NCBI GenBank assembly: GCA_026770025.1 | Contig: JAMXDE010000011.1 | Location: 1,488,001 to 1,552,000 of the forward strand | DNA: 64,000 nucleotides | Direction of reading: 5' to 3' | Source: Craspedostauros australis | Taxonomy: Eukaryota > Bacillariophyta > Bacillariophyceae > Mastogloiales > Achnanthaceae | In this document: in pieces, positions 1-10,513 of the stretch | How positions within the stretch are numbered: position 1 is the stretch's first letter | Layout of the letters: each line of letters begins with the position of its first letter | Position numbers and translations under genes: made by a program | The notes under the pieces: generated by a model | Database searches by the model: none | Told to the model about the DNA's origin: nothing | The model's input: the letters and a program-made list of their open reading frames with translations, nothing else

Positions 1-129
1 CAGGGCAGGCCAGCGGCTCAAGAAGGCATGGCCGCAGCAAGCGAAGAGGCTCGATGCGGCGCAGAGAATGAAGCGAGGACCAACGACAAGATGAAAGCTG
101 TGCATGCAGTGCCAATTCGAGTGCGAGCA

Positions 130-1443
130 TCAATGCAAACGCCCGATCAACTCACTGAACTGCCCATCATTCAAGTAGATTGGTGTATTCGTATTTGGGA
201 CCTTGTGGACCAGGCGGTGGCTGCTTTTCGCTCCGCTGGCGAGTCGTTGGCTGGAAGCCGAACTTGCGACCTCTCTGGCCTCCTCCAGATGATTGTCCCA
301 GTCCAGAATCTCGCACTCATCCATCATGGTGTCATACACCGAAGATCTTTCCTTGGTTTCTTCGGCGGTGGCAGCGCCGTAGGTGGTGCGCATCTCGGCT
401 TCACTTTGACTGCGCTCGATTTGGGTTGGGGTTCGAATGCCGTGATTTCGAATATCCCTGAACACGGCCTCGACCAGGTCAGTTCGGAATTCCACATGTC
501 GCCTGACATCGTCCATGTTGGCGATGTGCTGGTATTCGTTCGAATGGCCCAGAACAGTTTCAAGATACATTTGCAGGAACTGATGCTCAAGCATGTATCC
601 GCTTCCGTAGACACCATATTTCGAAATAGTGGAGAGCACTCGCTTGTCATGAGCGCCGACCTTGCCCTTCTTCTCTGAGAGCAAAGCCTTGGTCATCCAT
701 GCTGCGACGCCAGCGGCGTTCAGGATGGATTCGCCCGTGGCTTCATGCTCCACAGAATGTTCCTGGAACATGGCCGACACCGAGGACGCCAGGAACTCAG
801 TTGCTTGGCAGTCCCCTCCGTCGCATTCAACGAGTTGTCCAACATCGTTGAGTTCATCCTTGGTTAGCTTTGGCAGCGCTCGGCCTCCTTCGATCAGCAT
901 GAGTTCTGGACTTTGGTTGCACCGGACCAGCATGGAAATCTCCTTCCCCATTTCATCGATGAAGGACTGGGAGGTCACGTAGGATTCGAAGCCCGTGTCG
1001 TACAAGGGCGGGTCATCGGGCATCACAGGGGCTTGGATCTCGTCGATCGTGGAAGTCAACCACCCATCTTCCTCTCCGATTTCATTGGAAGCGTTGGGAT
1101 TTTGCAGTTCCATCTCACGTGCTGCGTGAGCGGCAATGCTATCGAAAGGAACCTCGTAGTCCTGCACCTTGTTGTCCGGATTCTCGGATGATAGCGCGTC
1201 CCAATCGTCGGCGACGCCCCAGCCGCTGGATTTCGCGGTGGCATGATGGGTGTTGTGCGTTGGTGGACCATCGGCAGGAAGGATGCGGTTGAGCATGTTC
1301 GGTGCAGTGCGCAATGATGGTGAGATGAGAACGAAGGAATTGACTTCGGCATGGGCCAGCATGAGCAAAAGGCCCACCGCGTACCGTCCTTCACGATGCC
1401 CACGAAGGCCGAAAGCAGAGGTGGATGGGGTTAGAAATCTCAT
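130..1443 (-). CDS. Plastid-targeted protein of unknown function
   Basis: Single open frame of 437 residues from the ATG at 1443 to a TGA at 130-132; another in-frame ATG lies at 1455. The N-terminus MRFLTPSTSAFGLRG leads into a hydrophobic stretch (about residues 20-35) and then EVNSFVL, where Ser-Phe could be a diatom ASAFAP-type cleavage site. I infer a bipartite plastid presequence from this. The rest is acidic and soluble, with no membrane segment after the leader. The second half, with YGVYGSGYMLEHQFLQMYLE and MDECEILDWDNHLEEAR, looks like a folded, mostly helical domain. I do not recognise the family. It is transcribed divergently from the Mog1 gene across a repeat-bearing 0.8 kb spacer. 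Confidence 0.72.
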   Translation of the reverse strand: MRFLTPSTSAFGLRGHREGRYAVGLLLMLAHAEVNSFVLISPSLRTAPNMLNRILPADGPPTHNTHHATAKSSGWGVADDWDALSSENPDNKVQDYEVPFDSIAAHAAREMELQNPNASNEIGEEDGWLTSTIDEIQAPVMPDDPPLYDTGFESYVTSQSFIDEMGKEISMLVRCNQSPELMLIEGGRALPKLTKDELNDVGQLVECDGGDCQATEFLASSVSAMFQEHSVEHEATGESILNAAGVAAWMTKALLSEKKGKVGAHDKRVLSTISKYGVYGSGYMLEHQFLQMYLETVLGHSNEYQHIANMDDVRRHVEFRTDLVEAVFRDIRNHGIRTPTQIERSQSEAEMRTTYGAATAEETKERSSVYDTMMDECEILDWDNHLEEAREVASSASSQRLASGAKSSHRLVHKVPNTNTPIYLNDGQFSELIGRLH

Positions 1444-2255
1444 GGTGGGCCCCATCAATAGAAGCCGTTGTTGCTGTTCCTGTTGCTACCTGTCCAAGCT
1501 GCTCGAACCACAAATCGAGTCTGTTCCTTGTTGTTTGGCTGGGTTTGTGTCGGCTAGGAAATCGATGGCTGTTGGCCAGCAGCTGTGAATGTGCGAATGT
1601 GTGTTCCCTCAGCTCGTGCATCTCTCTCGTCGAATCGAGGGAGATGCCTGCTGCTCCTTCCTTCTGCGACAAGCCCTCCTCTGCTCGCGCCACCCCAGTG
1701 CGTGTTGAGACTTTCGGATGCGAACATCATCGTTCTTGTTGGTTGGTATCTTCCGATGATGGGTTTGTTCTTTGGTGTCTGTCCGTCGGCAGAACCGATG
1801 GAATCGAGTTCTCTTTTGTCGCTTTGTTGTCTGCGTGGCCGATGCGAAGCAGGTTGGTTCGTTCGCCAGAAGTCCCCACGTTCGGACAAGCGAATTGCAG
1901 TCTGTGACAGGTTGTGATGTGCTCTGCCTTTCTTTGCACCTCCATGTCTGCAAACCCGCGCCATTCAGCCAAGGGGGAAACATGTTGAGATACCAATGCG
2001 CACAGACGGATGGAGACACGTGAGACACAGACCTCCATGTCTGCAAACCCGCGCCATCCAGCCAAGGGGGAACATGTGGAGATACCAATGCGCGCAGAGA
2101 CGGATGGAGACACGTGAGATGCAGCTGCACATCGCACCATCGTCCAGCCACACTTCATCTCCCACAATCCGTCGGCACCAGCGCCAGCACCAGCGCAGCT
2201 GCCATCCCCCGAGGCACTCTCACCATCATCTTAGGCAAGGCCTGCCTTGACGATC
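1444..2255. other. Divergent intergenic region with a tandem repeat
   Basis: Spacer between two divergent starts, so it probably holds both promoters. Its only clear structure is the 93-94 bp tandem duplication at 1938-2124. No convincing gene was found; the reading frames here show no family resemblance. Confidence 0.6.
1938..2124. repeat. 93-94 bp tandem direct repeat, two copies, each with a CACGTG box
   Basis: Copy 1 runs 1938-2030 and copy 2 runs 2031-2124. They differ by a few substitutions and small indels. Both begin ACCTCCATGTCTGCAAACCC and end with GACACGTGAGA, holding the palindrome CACGTG (2015-2026 and 2109-2120). The repeat ends about 130 bp upstream of the Mog1 ATG. Confidence 0.9.
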
Positions 2256-2816
2256 ATGGCCACCGCCGCAGCAGGATGGGCGTCGAGGCCTCTGTTCGGT
2301 GGTGCCATATCCTGCGACATCCCGTCAGCATGGAAGGACGTGTCGGACATTCGGCAGGTTCCAGATCATCAGGAATGCTGGCAGGAGATCGACGGGTCGT
2401 TGCTGGTGGTTGAAATCCTGGAGAAGCAGGAGGTTGGAGATGCCGAGGCATCCAAGTTCTTCTTTCAGGACTTGGCCGAGTCCAACGGATCCACCGACGT
2501 GACCTTCACTGCCATACCGCTGACCCTGTCCTCGCCGCCACGCGAGAGCAGGATCTGCGCAGGTTTGGGCTTTCAGAAGATCGCAATGGGACGCGATGTT
2601 GACATCGCTGGCAACCGGCGCGAGCAGGAGATCAAGTGGGTGCGGATCGATTTGGTGGTCTTCCGGCTGGCGAGCGTGGAAACAGATCTTCTCGTCACTG
2701 TGTCAACGCCGATCGCAAATCCCAACGAGCCATCATCGGAAGGACCGAATCTTTCCGAGGGTGCTCAGCGTATCGCCAACTCGCTCAGAGTGCAAGATTG
2801 GGGGTTGTTTGGGTGA
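2256..2816 (+). CDS. MOG1: Mog1, Ran GTPase-binding nuclear transport factor
   Basis: Intron-less gene of 186 residues. Mog1 binds Ran in the nucleus and promotes nucleotide release, which supports nuclear protein import. The family signature opens the protein: LFGGAISCDIPSAWKDVSDI followed by RQVPDHQE. Next come LLVVEILEKQEV and a conserved FFFQDLAESN segment. The length is close to the usual size for the family. The ATG at 2256 was chosen because the frame upstream has only a non-ATG codon and the family starts just before LFGGAI. The upstream spacer carries a tandem duplication with CACGTG boxes that could belong to this promoter. Confidence 0.93.
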   Translation: MATAAAGWASRPLFGGAISCDIPSAWKDVSDIRQVPDHQECWQEIDGSLLVVEILEKQEVGDAEASKFFFQDLAESNGSTDVTFTAIPLTLSSPPRESRICAGLGFQKIAMGRDVDIAGNRREQEIKWVRIDLVVFRLASVETDLLVTVSTPIANPNEPSSEGPNLSEGAQRIANSLRVQDWGLFG

Positions 2817-3233
2817 CGGGGTTGTGGCGTACTCTACTCTCTAGAATAGTCATATTCATACTCGGAAGGTCGCAGTGCAAACAGCGAGAGACAACACGAG
2901 GCCGAACGCCACCAAGTTGATGACAAGTCAGACAGATGGAGTTCTTCATCCACCGTTGGGGTCCAAACATTGGAGAACAGAACGGCATTATCAGGCGCGA
3001 CATCAGTACAATATGAGATAACAATGAAGACTACCCTACTCTGTTGCGGAGCTTTTTATGGTGCCAATCGTACGAGTATTTTATGTATGTATTGTAGAGT
3101 TCTGTATGGTATTGTACAAAACATGCATCTGTCAGAAAATCGATTCATGTATCAGTAGAGTATGGTCGAGTATGGTCGAGTATCCCTTGTGCCTCTCTTG
3201 TCGCCGTCGAAACCATCATCGGCTTTGTTGCTT
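2817..3233. other. Convergent 3' region between Mog1 and the F-box/b5 gene
   Basis: Holds two 3' ends. It includes a CGTACGAGTA motif at 3069-3078 and a short GAGTATGGTC tandem near 3158-3183. No gene seen. Confidence 0.6.
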
Positions 3234-4799
3234 TCACATGTCCTTGACGAAGACCGTCTCCAGCGAAATGTTTGTGTACCACGCCTGCCACTTCTGGACC
3301 AAGGGATCGTAGTACACGTTAACGTCGCCCAAAACGCTGGCATCCGCGGCATACCTTCGTTCGACCGCGCAGGTGACGACTTCATGCTCACGCTGCATGG
3401 CGTTGCGAGTTTCCCTTAACGTCCCGTGACACTTTGTCGTTCTCTGTCCTTTGCGATTCTTGCAGAGTCGATGGTCCTCGACGGGCGGAGGGAATCGGAT
3501 GTCCTCGGCACCGCTGTCGGTGTCGCCGTTGTGGATATTCTTGCAGTGGGTGTTGTTGCTGCGATTCTCACGCGCCTCTTGCAGTGGCTGCATTGTACGG
3601 ACGGTTGGATGAAGCCCGCATTCGTGCAGCTCGCCCGATCGATCCACCACGACGCACAGCGATCTTGCCATCCGTCTCGCGCTGAGGGAGTGCCCCATGT
3701 CCTCAAAGAAACGAGTCGCATCCTTGCCCGCATGCACCATGAGCGTGTCGGGGGATCCAGGATGCAAATGCAAAAACGGCGTGATATCGTAGATGTTCGA
3801 ATGCAGACCCACCAGACATCGTTCGTTCGTGTTCTGGCCAGCGAGCACGTAGTCGATGTACGACTGTCCAAAGCGGAAGTAGAAGGCCTTGCTGAATACC
3901 GGCGACGCACCAGAACGCTCGGCGGCCTGCTGCCCCACCTCCCATCGGCTGAGTATCCAGCCGTAGTCCCGCAGCCACAACGTCCTCCAAATTGCCATGG
4001 ACACTTCCCCTTCGTCCACGATGCTGCAATACGACCTCGACACGCACGCCAAGTTGACGACGTCTCTCGGATGCAAGAACGATGCGATGTGCCCATGCAC
4101 GTCATTGGGCAAGTTGCGCGAATATGGGCACGGTCTGTTGCACGCATTGTTGCGCCGCGCTTGTCGTGCAGCGGAGGCGGTGACGCGTTTCGACGAGGAG
4201 AGCAAGGAGATTGCTGCGAGGAGCGGCTCGCCAGAGCAGTAATTGCCAACGCTGTCGAGAAGTTCCTCCGGTGACAGATCATCCCATGGGTTCGCCCTGA
4301 CGAAGCCACCGCCATCCTCACCATCATGAGTGCGAGTATGACGCTCATCACGGGCCATGCTCACCGCTTTGCGGTCCAGCTCACGGTTGAGATGATCCCA
4401 TCGCTCCAACCACGCATGCGCGAAGTTGATGAACGGAGCGCTGGAGCAGTACGACTTCAGGATATCCAGAATCTGGTCCTTCCCATGCACAGTCACGCTC
4501 GCGCCCACATCGCTGAGTGATATGTGATGCCCGTGCAGGTGCGTTGGCCCGCGACGACGATGCTGGCGTGTTCGATCCGATTCATCCTCCGCGTCGCGAT
4601 CATCGTCTGCAGGCTCGGGTTCCTCGTGGAACACTCGGTTGCAGCTCATCTCTCTCCTGTACACAGCCACGGCGCTGAGGCACGTGACCAAGGCAATCTG
4701 GGCGCCGTACATTGCCACGTATTCGAGAAAGTCCTCCCAGCTTTCCATGGATTCGATCATGCTCATTGCTGCGGCTCTGGCAGCTGTCATCATCGCCAT
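3234..4799 (-). CDS. F-box protein fused to a cytochrome b5-like heme domain, membrane-anchored
   Basis: Single exon of 521 residues. A hydrophobic segment near residues 30-47 suggests an N-terminal membrane anchor. An F-box-like motif follows at about 227-262 (LPNDVHGHIASFLHPRDVVN and LACVSRSYCSIV); such motifs dock on SKP1 in SCF ubiquitin ligases. A cytochrome b5-like core lies at about 326-385: CLVGLHSNIYDITPFLHLHP, with HPGS in place of the usual HPGG, and a second His in GHSLSA that could be the other axial heme ligand. The C-terminal 130 residues are polar and unrecognised. The domain calls are from visible motifs. The combined role, perhaps a redox- or heme-sensing ubiquitin ligase receptor, is inference. 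The gene converges on Mog1. Confidence 0.8.
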   Translation of the reverse strand: MAMMTAARAAAMSMIESMESWEDFLEYVAMYGAQIALVTCLSAVAVYRREMSCNRVFHEEPEPADDDRDAEDESDRTRQHRRRGPTHLHGHHISLSDVGASVTVHGKDQILDILKSYCSSAPFINFAHAWLERWDHLNRELDRKAVSMARDERHTRTHDGEDGGGFVRANPWDDLSPEELLDSVGNYCSGEPLLAAISLLSSSKRVTASAARQARRNNACNRPCPYSRNLPNDVHGHIASFLHPRDVVNLACVSRSYCSIVDEGEVSMAIWRTLWLRDYGWILSRWEVGQQAAERSGASPVFSKAFYFRFGQSYIDYVLAGQNTNERCLVGLHSNIYDITPFLHLHPGSPDTLMVHAGKDATRFFEDMGHSLSARRMARSLCVVVDRSGELHECGLHPTVRTMQPLQEARENRSNNTHCKNIHNGDTDSGAEDIRFPPPVEDHRLCKNRKGQRTTKCHGTLRETRNAMQREHEVVTCAVERRYAADASVLGDVNVYYDPLVQKWQAWYTNISLETVFVKDM

Positions 4800-5489
4800 C
4801 TTCTTCTTCTTCTTCTTGTCCTGGAATAGTTGTTGTGTGATGGTTGTGTTATCGTTGTGGTTTATAATGTATTATATTATATTCTCTAATATCGCAGTTG
4901 CAGCAATGCGTGGCTGACTTGGTTGGTTCTTTGACGTGCTCGTTCTCGGAGAGTGTGCATCAGTGGTCCATCTCCCGTTCCTTTTCTTTGGTTGCCTTGG
5001 TTGGTTGCTCCGCTGCGTTCTCTTCTTTTGCCGCTCGTGGTCGTTCTCGATCCGTGTTGAAGATTTCCTTCGCCTACCATTCGGATCGCCCTCATGTTTT
5101 TTGGTTTGCGCTGACCTGTTGGCCACCACCTGATTGCTGTCAAAACGTCATGTCTCTCAACCGCGCGTGCTCGTAACCCGTAGCACGAGCAAGGAAGATA
5201 GGTACTCGTGCTCGTGAAGATATCGAAACGGACACGTGAGATGGATTCACAGGCCACTCCATGCTCCGTCCTATCGCATAACATTCACGAGGTGGAGTGA
5301 ATCATCATACACCTTCTGAAGTATTGAGCATGGTAATAATATGTATTGGTTTGTGCTTATGCTGATGAGGTTCATGATGCATTCGCACAGTGGGCTTGAT
5401 CCACACTGTCAACGCCATGCCTTGTAAATGCCGCGCGCAAGTTCCGCGTGGCCATTTCGTCGCCTGTCTGCGTTTCTCTCTCTCTCTCT
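4800..5489. other. Upstream region of the F-box/b5 gene and 3' flank of the LNR gene
   Basis: 690 bp without a supported gene. Contains GACACGTGAGAT at 5231-5242, the same 12-mer as in the tandem repeat before Mog1, and GTGCTCGT-type repeats around 5165-5215. Confidence 0.55.
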
Positions 5490-8400
5490 TTAGGTCATGG
5501 ACATGGGCTGGTTGTTGGGTCCCATGGCTGCGGGTGGAGGAGGCAGCGAAGGAGGTTGGAAACTGGTGGAGCTGTTCAGATTCCCGTACATCATTTCGCT
5601 ACCTGACATGCCTCCGTCGTAATCGTACGTGCTGGTTGGGCGATACTGGTTGAGGTCGAAGTTGAAGGTGCCGTTGCGCTTCTTGTAGTACACAAACACG
5701 CCACCGGCGAGCAGACAGAGAATGATGAAGTTGCGGAAGAAGTGAGACTTCTTCTTCTTCGGCTTCTTTCCGCTGCCAGATCCACTGCCGCTGCTGCCGC
5801 TATCGTCATCATCTTCAGGTGGCGTGTACGGCTCTTCAGTTGCTTCCGATGTCGGAGATGGTGCGGGTGTCGGGTCCACGGGTGGGGTCCGTTGGGTCGG
5901 TGCGGTGGTGAGATCTGGCGCGTTGGTGGGAGTTAATCCACCTCCACCGCCGCTGCCACCCAAGCAACCGTCTTCGTACGCAAGGTAGAAGTCGATGGCA
6001 GGATCAGAGATGCTGTCAGCGCAATCCATCCGGCGGAAGGCCGGCAAGACGCCAACGCCATCACACCCGGCTGCAACGAAGTCGCACTGATCTTTCTTTT
6101 TGAAGTCCGTGCCGCCATACACGTCTTTCAGTCTCATTTGGCATGGGTAATAAAACTGTACGGCGAAGCCACGTCATTGAGTTTACAAGGTACACCCACA
6201 CGCATATCAATCAAGTAGAGAGATAGAAATACATAGATATGGGGATACACGCATTGCGGTGGTTTGGATGAGGACAGAGTGAGCTATGCAAGTGAGCGGA
6301 AGCGTTGTCGTGTTCTGAGCACACGCCAGGGATACGACAGTGATAGCATGAACACAACTCCATTTCTCCAAGAGCGATGTGCCAACTTGTCAACACGTCA
6401 ATGCCCACCCGGCGATTCTGTCCGTGCCAAGCACAATATCCTGCGCTTGCAACAGAGCATTCGTGTACTCACCTCCTCCCATGCATCGCAATCAATCTCA
6501 TCCAGTGCATGGCAGGCATCGATGGCTTCATACATGAGCGTCTTGAACTGCATGAACGATGGGCACAGCGGGCAGTCCTTCGATGCCTTGGCGGCACAGT
6601 TGCAGAACTTTTCACCGTCGTTGTACAGCTTGTCGGCCAACGCCGAAATTGCATCTTTGGGAGCGTCTGGATTGCTCGTACTTGATGTGGGGTTCAGGAT
6701 GGCAGATTTCAGCACCGCCATGCAGGACAGCGCAGTGCGACCGCCATGGTTGTCGCCTTGCGCGTACGAGTGCGCGCACGTTTCAAAGGTGTCAAGCTGT
6801 CCGAAGTTGTGATTGTCAAATTCCGAAACCATCATGGCGAGTTCATCAAAGTCGGTGCACTTGCTGAAGTCGATCACCGCATTCGAACCCGAGATGGTCT
6901 CCGAGGCGCTACATGGACGCAGGTAGCCATCGTCGCTTTCGTCCTCGTCATATGATTGCTCCGGGATGCCAGGCGCAACCTGAGAATCACAGTACTGCGA
7001 CCCTTCTCTTTCAGTGCAGCCACAGAGGGCGCAGTCGATGAGGGCCTTGAATGGGGGGAGACTGAAACAGTAGCTTGGTGCGTCATCGTCGAAGCACACC
7101 TTGCACAAGTCGTCATCCTCGCAATGACGCAGCTGAATCATGCATCTGTCCTCAATGCACTTCTTCATTTGCTTCATGCTCTCGTAGTCAGGGTCCTTGG
7201 TGGGGTCGAAGCCGTCTTGGCCGTGAGGAGTGCCTGTACAGGTGCGTTGACAAGATGAACCCGAAACTGGGAACTTGCAATCCATGGGTGCTCCACCTCC
7301 CGCGACTGAGGTTGGGACAATAAGATAAAGTAAGAATGACGTGTGGCATGGTTTTTGTTTGCGTTGATGGAGGTGTTTGCGTCATAGCACGGCAATGAGA
7401 ACCAATGAGTTAGATGTTGCGCGTGCGTCCGACATGATGGTGAGGTCTCATTTGCAGCAAAGAAAGGGAAAACAACAGAATGTGCAATAGGACTCCACGG
7501 CAGAGCGGACTGGCGACGACGGCGACATTCATCAAGTACCTGCCTTCACCACGGGACGCTCGAGATCGCCACGCTACATGACGCTTCCGTTGCTGCCGAC
7601 ACAGGAACACAAAGAAAATGCAGCAAAGTGTGTAGACTCACTCGCGGAATAACCATCAGCAAGCGGCTTGATCTCCCAGGATACTTCAACTCCCCACGTG
7701 CCGCCGTTGGTGACAGCCTCGTAACATGTGGGCCGTGCGGCGAGGCAGATGTATTGGGTCCCCTGGACGCCGGTTACGAGCTGCCCGTTGAAGACTTCTT
7801 TGCCGGTCCCTGTGGAATCGTCTGTGATGATGAGCTTGGTTGAGTCCCAACCATCGCCGAATGAATCGTACATATTGAGGCGGTACTTGATCTCGTCCTC
7901 GTCGCATGTAACGTCACTGGGCTTCTGTGCGGAGCTGCCGCTGTCCTTCTCGCACTTCGACGTCAACAGGGGGTCGCAGTCGTCGATTGCTGGGTTGCGA
8001 CAGAAATATCCGTCATGGCCACACTCGACATAGTCAGACTTGGATTTGCAAGTGCTCTTGCAGCAATCCCCGCCATCCCAGTTACAGATCGCCGTGTTGT
8101 AACAGCCATGGATGTTGTCGTGGCAGATGCCATCACCCAGGAAGGAGGGGTGGAAGCCAGGCCAATCGCAGGAGGTCAACTTGGAGCAGTCTACGTATTC
8201 GTCGTCGTCAGCCTTGTGTGCGTCCTCGTTGAAGATGATGCAAGCCTCGAAGGTCTTGCAGAATGCGTCGTTCGCCCTGGTGTTGCTGTTGAGGGCCTTG
8301 CAGAAGCCGCTATTTGTCAGCGCGCTGACCACAGTCGAGCATGGCGTATCCTGCGTCACCGACGACCAATCGATGTCGGAATCATCCAGAGAAACGAAGC

Positions 8401-9263
8401 ACTCGACGCAATCCATCTCGTCGACGCAGCCCGTGAACGCTTGGTCGCACATGAGCTGGTCCTTTTCCTGGTTTTGCAACGAAGAAGACTCGGCCGCCCT
8501 GCGGAGTTGGCGGAAGGCACTGCCCTCATGCAAGAAGCGAGGTGCCGCGATCTCCTCCAAATTGCGGGCCTTGCGCTCCGCAAGCACTGCGTTTGGGTTT
8601 TGGGCGAGGCTGTGCAACCGAAACATCAAATAGTCACATCAGTGAGCACAGCCCATCACGCCGCGCAGACGAGTGGAGAGAGGAGCATGATGCGGTGAGT
8701 GGTATTGCAATACGTCGTGGCATAGATTGGTTGTTGCGACAAGTGGTGGAGGCAACGGGTACCGAAAGCAATAGCAGAGCAGCGACAACAGAGCCTGTGT
8801 GTGTGTGTGTGTATGTAGGAGTGTGCGAGTGGCCAGAGAGAAATGGCGAACGTCGTGGCGCAGCTCGCGTGAGTCGTGCTGGGAAAGCCGTTCCGCAGCG
8901 TTGGCTCATGGCTGCGTTGAGATTATCTGCGATTCGCCCACCGCGCAAGATGGTGACCTTGGCGGCATTGAGCGCCGGTGACCGACATCTTGCAGCAGCA
9001 CTGACACACCCATGCTCACACCCGCACAACACCATGGTGTCGCCGCGCTGCATTCCTTGACCGTTGGTCGCTGGGCGGTGCGGAGCCGAGAGGGCGTCGC
9101 CCGAAACACAGCAGAAGGGACATGCAATAAATCTCTAGTCGCTTTCTCACCTTCGAATGAGGCCGTTGCTCGTCAAACTGCTGCTGCCGCTCTCAGCCGC
9201 AACTGCGGCCGGTCCACCGGACAGCAGAAACACCAGTGCCGTCGCTGCGCTAGTGGAGATCAT
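5490..9263 (-). CDS. Large secreted-type I membrane protein with a Notch (LNR) repeat
   Basis: Four exons on the minus strand: 9263-9151, 8609-7642, 7305-6473 and 6155-5490. All introns are GT-AG with phases 2, 1 and 0, giving 859 residues. Exon 1 encodes a signal peptide (MISTSAATALVFLLSGGPAA). Residues 190-226 form a Lin-12/Notch repeat (GDGICHDNIHGCYNTAICNW, then DGGDCC). YRLNMYDSFGDGWD follows at about 280. Exon 3 is very Cys-rich (CIEDRCMIQLRHCEDDDLCK), suggesting disulfide-bonded domains. Exon 4 ends with an acidic, Pro/Ser-rich linker, a basic patch, one membrane helix at about 779-795 and a short cytoplasmic tail. LNR modules bind calcium in Notch. A cell-surface or vesicle adhesion or processing role is inference. 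Intron 1 (541 bp) contains a GT microsatellite near 8797-8813. Confidence 0.82.
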
Positions 9264-10513
9264 CTTGTCTTGCCGTCTATTGTAGTGGTGGTGTTGGTGG
9301 TGGTTGTTCTTGTCCTCTCGCTGTCTCTGTTGGTTGCACAACCCCCGTTTGCGACACTTCGCTTTTGTCGAAGATTCTGTGATGTCGTTGCAGACGGAGC
9401 TCAGGTGAGGTCCCAACGCGTGTTTTTTCTCTCTGCGTCTTTCTTGCCTGTGTGTCTTGGTTGTCCAATACGGTCCCTTGTGTTCTGCGTGCTTCGTGAG
9501 AACTGCAGAAACAACAATGAAATTCATGGAAGACAACGTGGAAAGCCTGGGTGACGGATCTGGGCAGCCTTCTGTTCCGTTGTGTTGTCTTCGCAGCGTT
9601 GCCAACGCGGCGGAACGGGAGTCGTGCATAGCCGAGCGTTGAAAGACCTCGTGGACCTCGCGCGGAACTTTTTTGGAGAGTTCTACGATATCAGTCTAGA
9701 TATACAGAGAGACCATCGGCACTCGTCTACAGGATATGTTGGATGAGACCACAACAGGACCATGGAAGCGTGTAAAGTATTATATGCAGTAGTACTGTCA
9801 AGCATTGTACCGCAGTTGCATTCTCTCTTCATACTCTCTCTCTCTCGAGAGAGAGAGAGTCCGGATATTTGATCAAATCAGCACCCCAACAGCGATGCAT
9901 TGGCCTTTTGTGGGAGCAAGTGTCATCCATAGCTCGCAACCATGTCCAGCGATGTCTGAGTGCCGTTGCTGTTGTTGTTGGTAGCTGTCCGGTCAACCTT
10001 CGCAGCGTACTCTGGTACACATCCATCAGAACCTCCAACGCTTCCAAGGCACCTCTCTTGTGTGTGGCGTGTACCCTGGTGTGTGTAACCACGGTTACCT
10101 CGAAGAACGACATCTGGACCCTCGGATTGGAAACTGGGCAAAATACTGAGAGAAAAATTGAATTGCTTCTCTTTATGTCATTGTCACTTTCAAATTGCTT
10201 CATAATTGGAAGGAAACGGATTGATTCTTCAAAATGATACGATCATTGTGTCGAAAGCGCCGTGATTTTCGGTCATTGGACGATTTCTTCCAGTGACCAA
10301 ACAAGGAGCAACCAGGAACAACAAGCGATCAAATTCTCATTTGCCCCTCTCGGCGAACAACAACAACCCCCTCTCCATCCACGTCGTCAGGTTCACCGCA
10401 TTCACGATGGACGACGATCAGTACTCTGCTGGCCAACGTCCTTGCTATTGCCACTGCCGCTGTCGTTGTCGTTGTCATTTTCAATGGCATTGGCTTGGGC
10501 ATTGAAGGGGAAA
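9264..10513. other. Divergent intergenic region with a perfect palindrome
   Basis: 1.25 kb between the LNR gene and the first glycosyltransferase-like gene. No gene supported. Its notable feature is the 28 bp palindrome at 9833-9860. A long in-frame extension upstream of 10514 has no ATG before 10484 and no family support. Confidence 0.55.
9833..9860. repeat. 28 bp perfect palindrome made of CT/GA dinucleotides
   Basis: ACTCTCTCTCTCTC at 9833-9846 is followed directly by its exact reverse complement at 9847-9860, with no spacer and an XhoI-like CTCGAG centre. It could form a 14 bp-stem cruciform or a hairpin in RNA. Confidence 0.95.

Noticed and set aside
10262-10513. N-terminal extension of the first glycosyltransferase-like protein
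   Set aside because: The frame is open but has no ATG before 10484, and the paralogue starts at the position equal to 10514.
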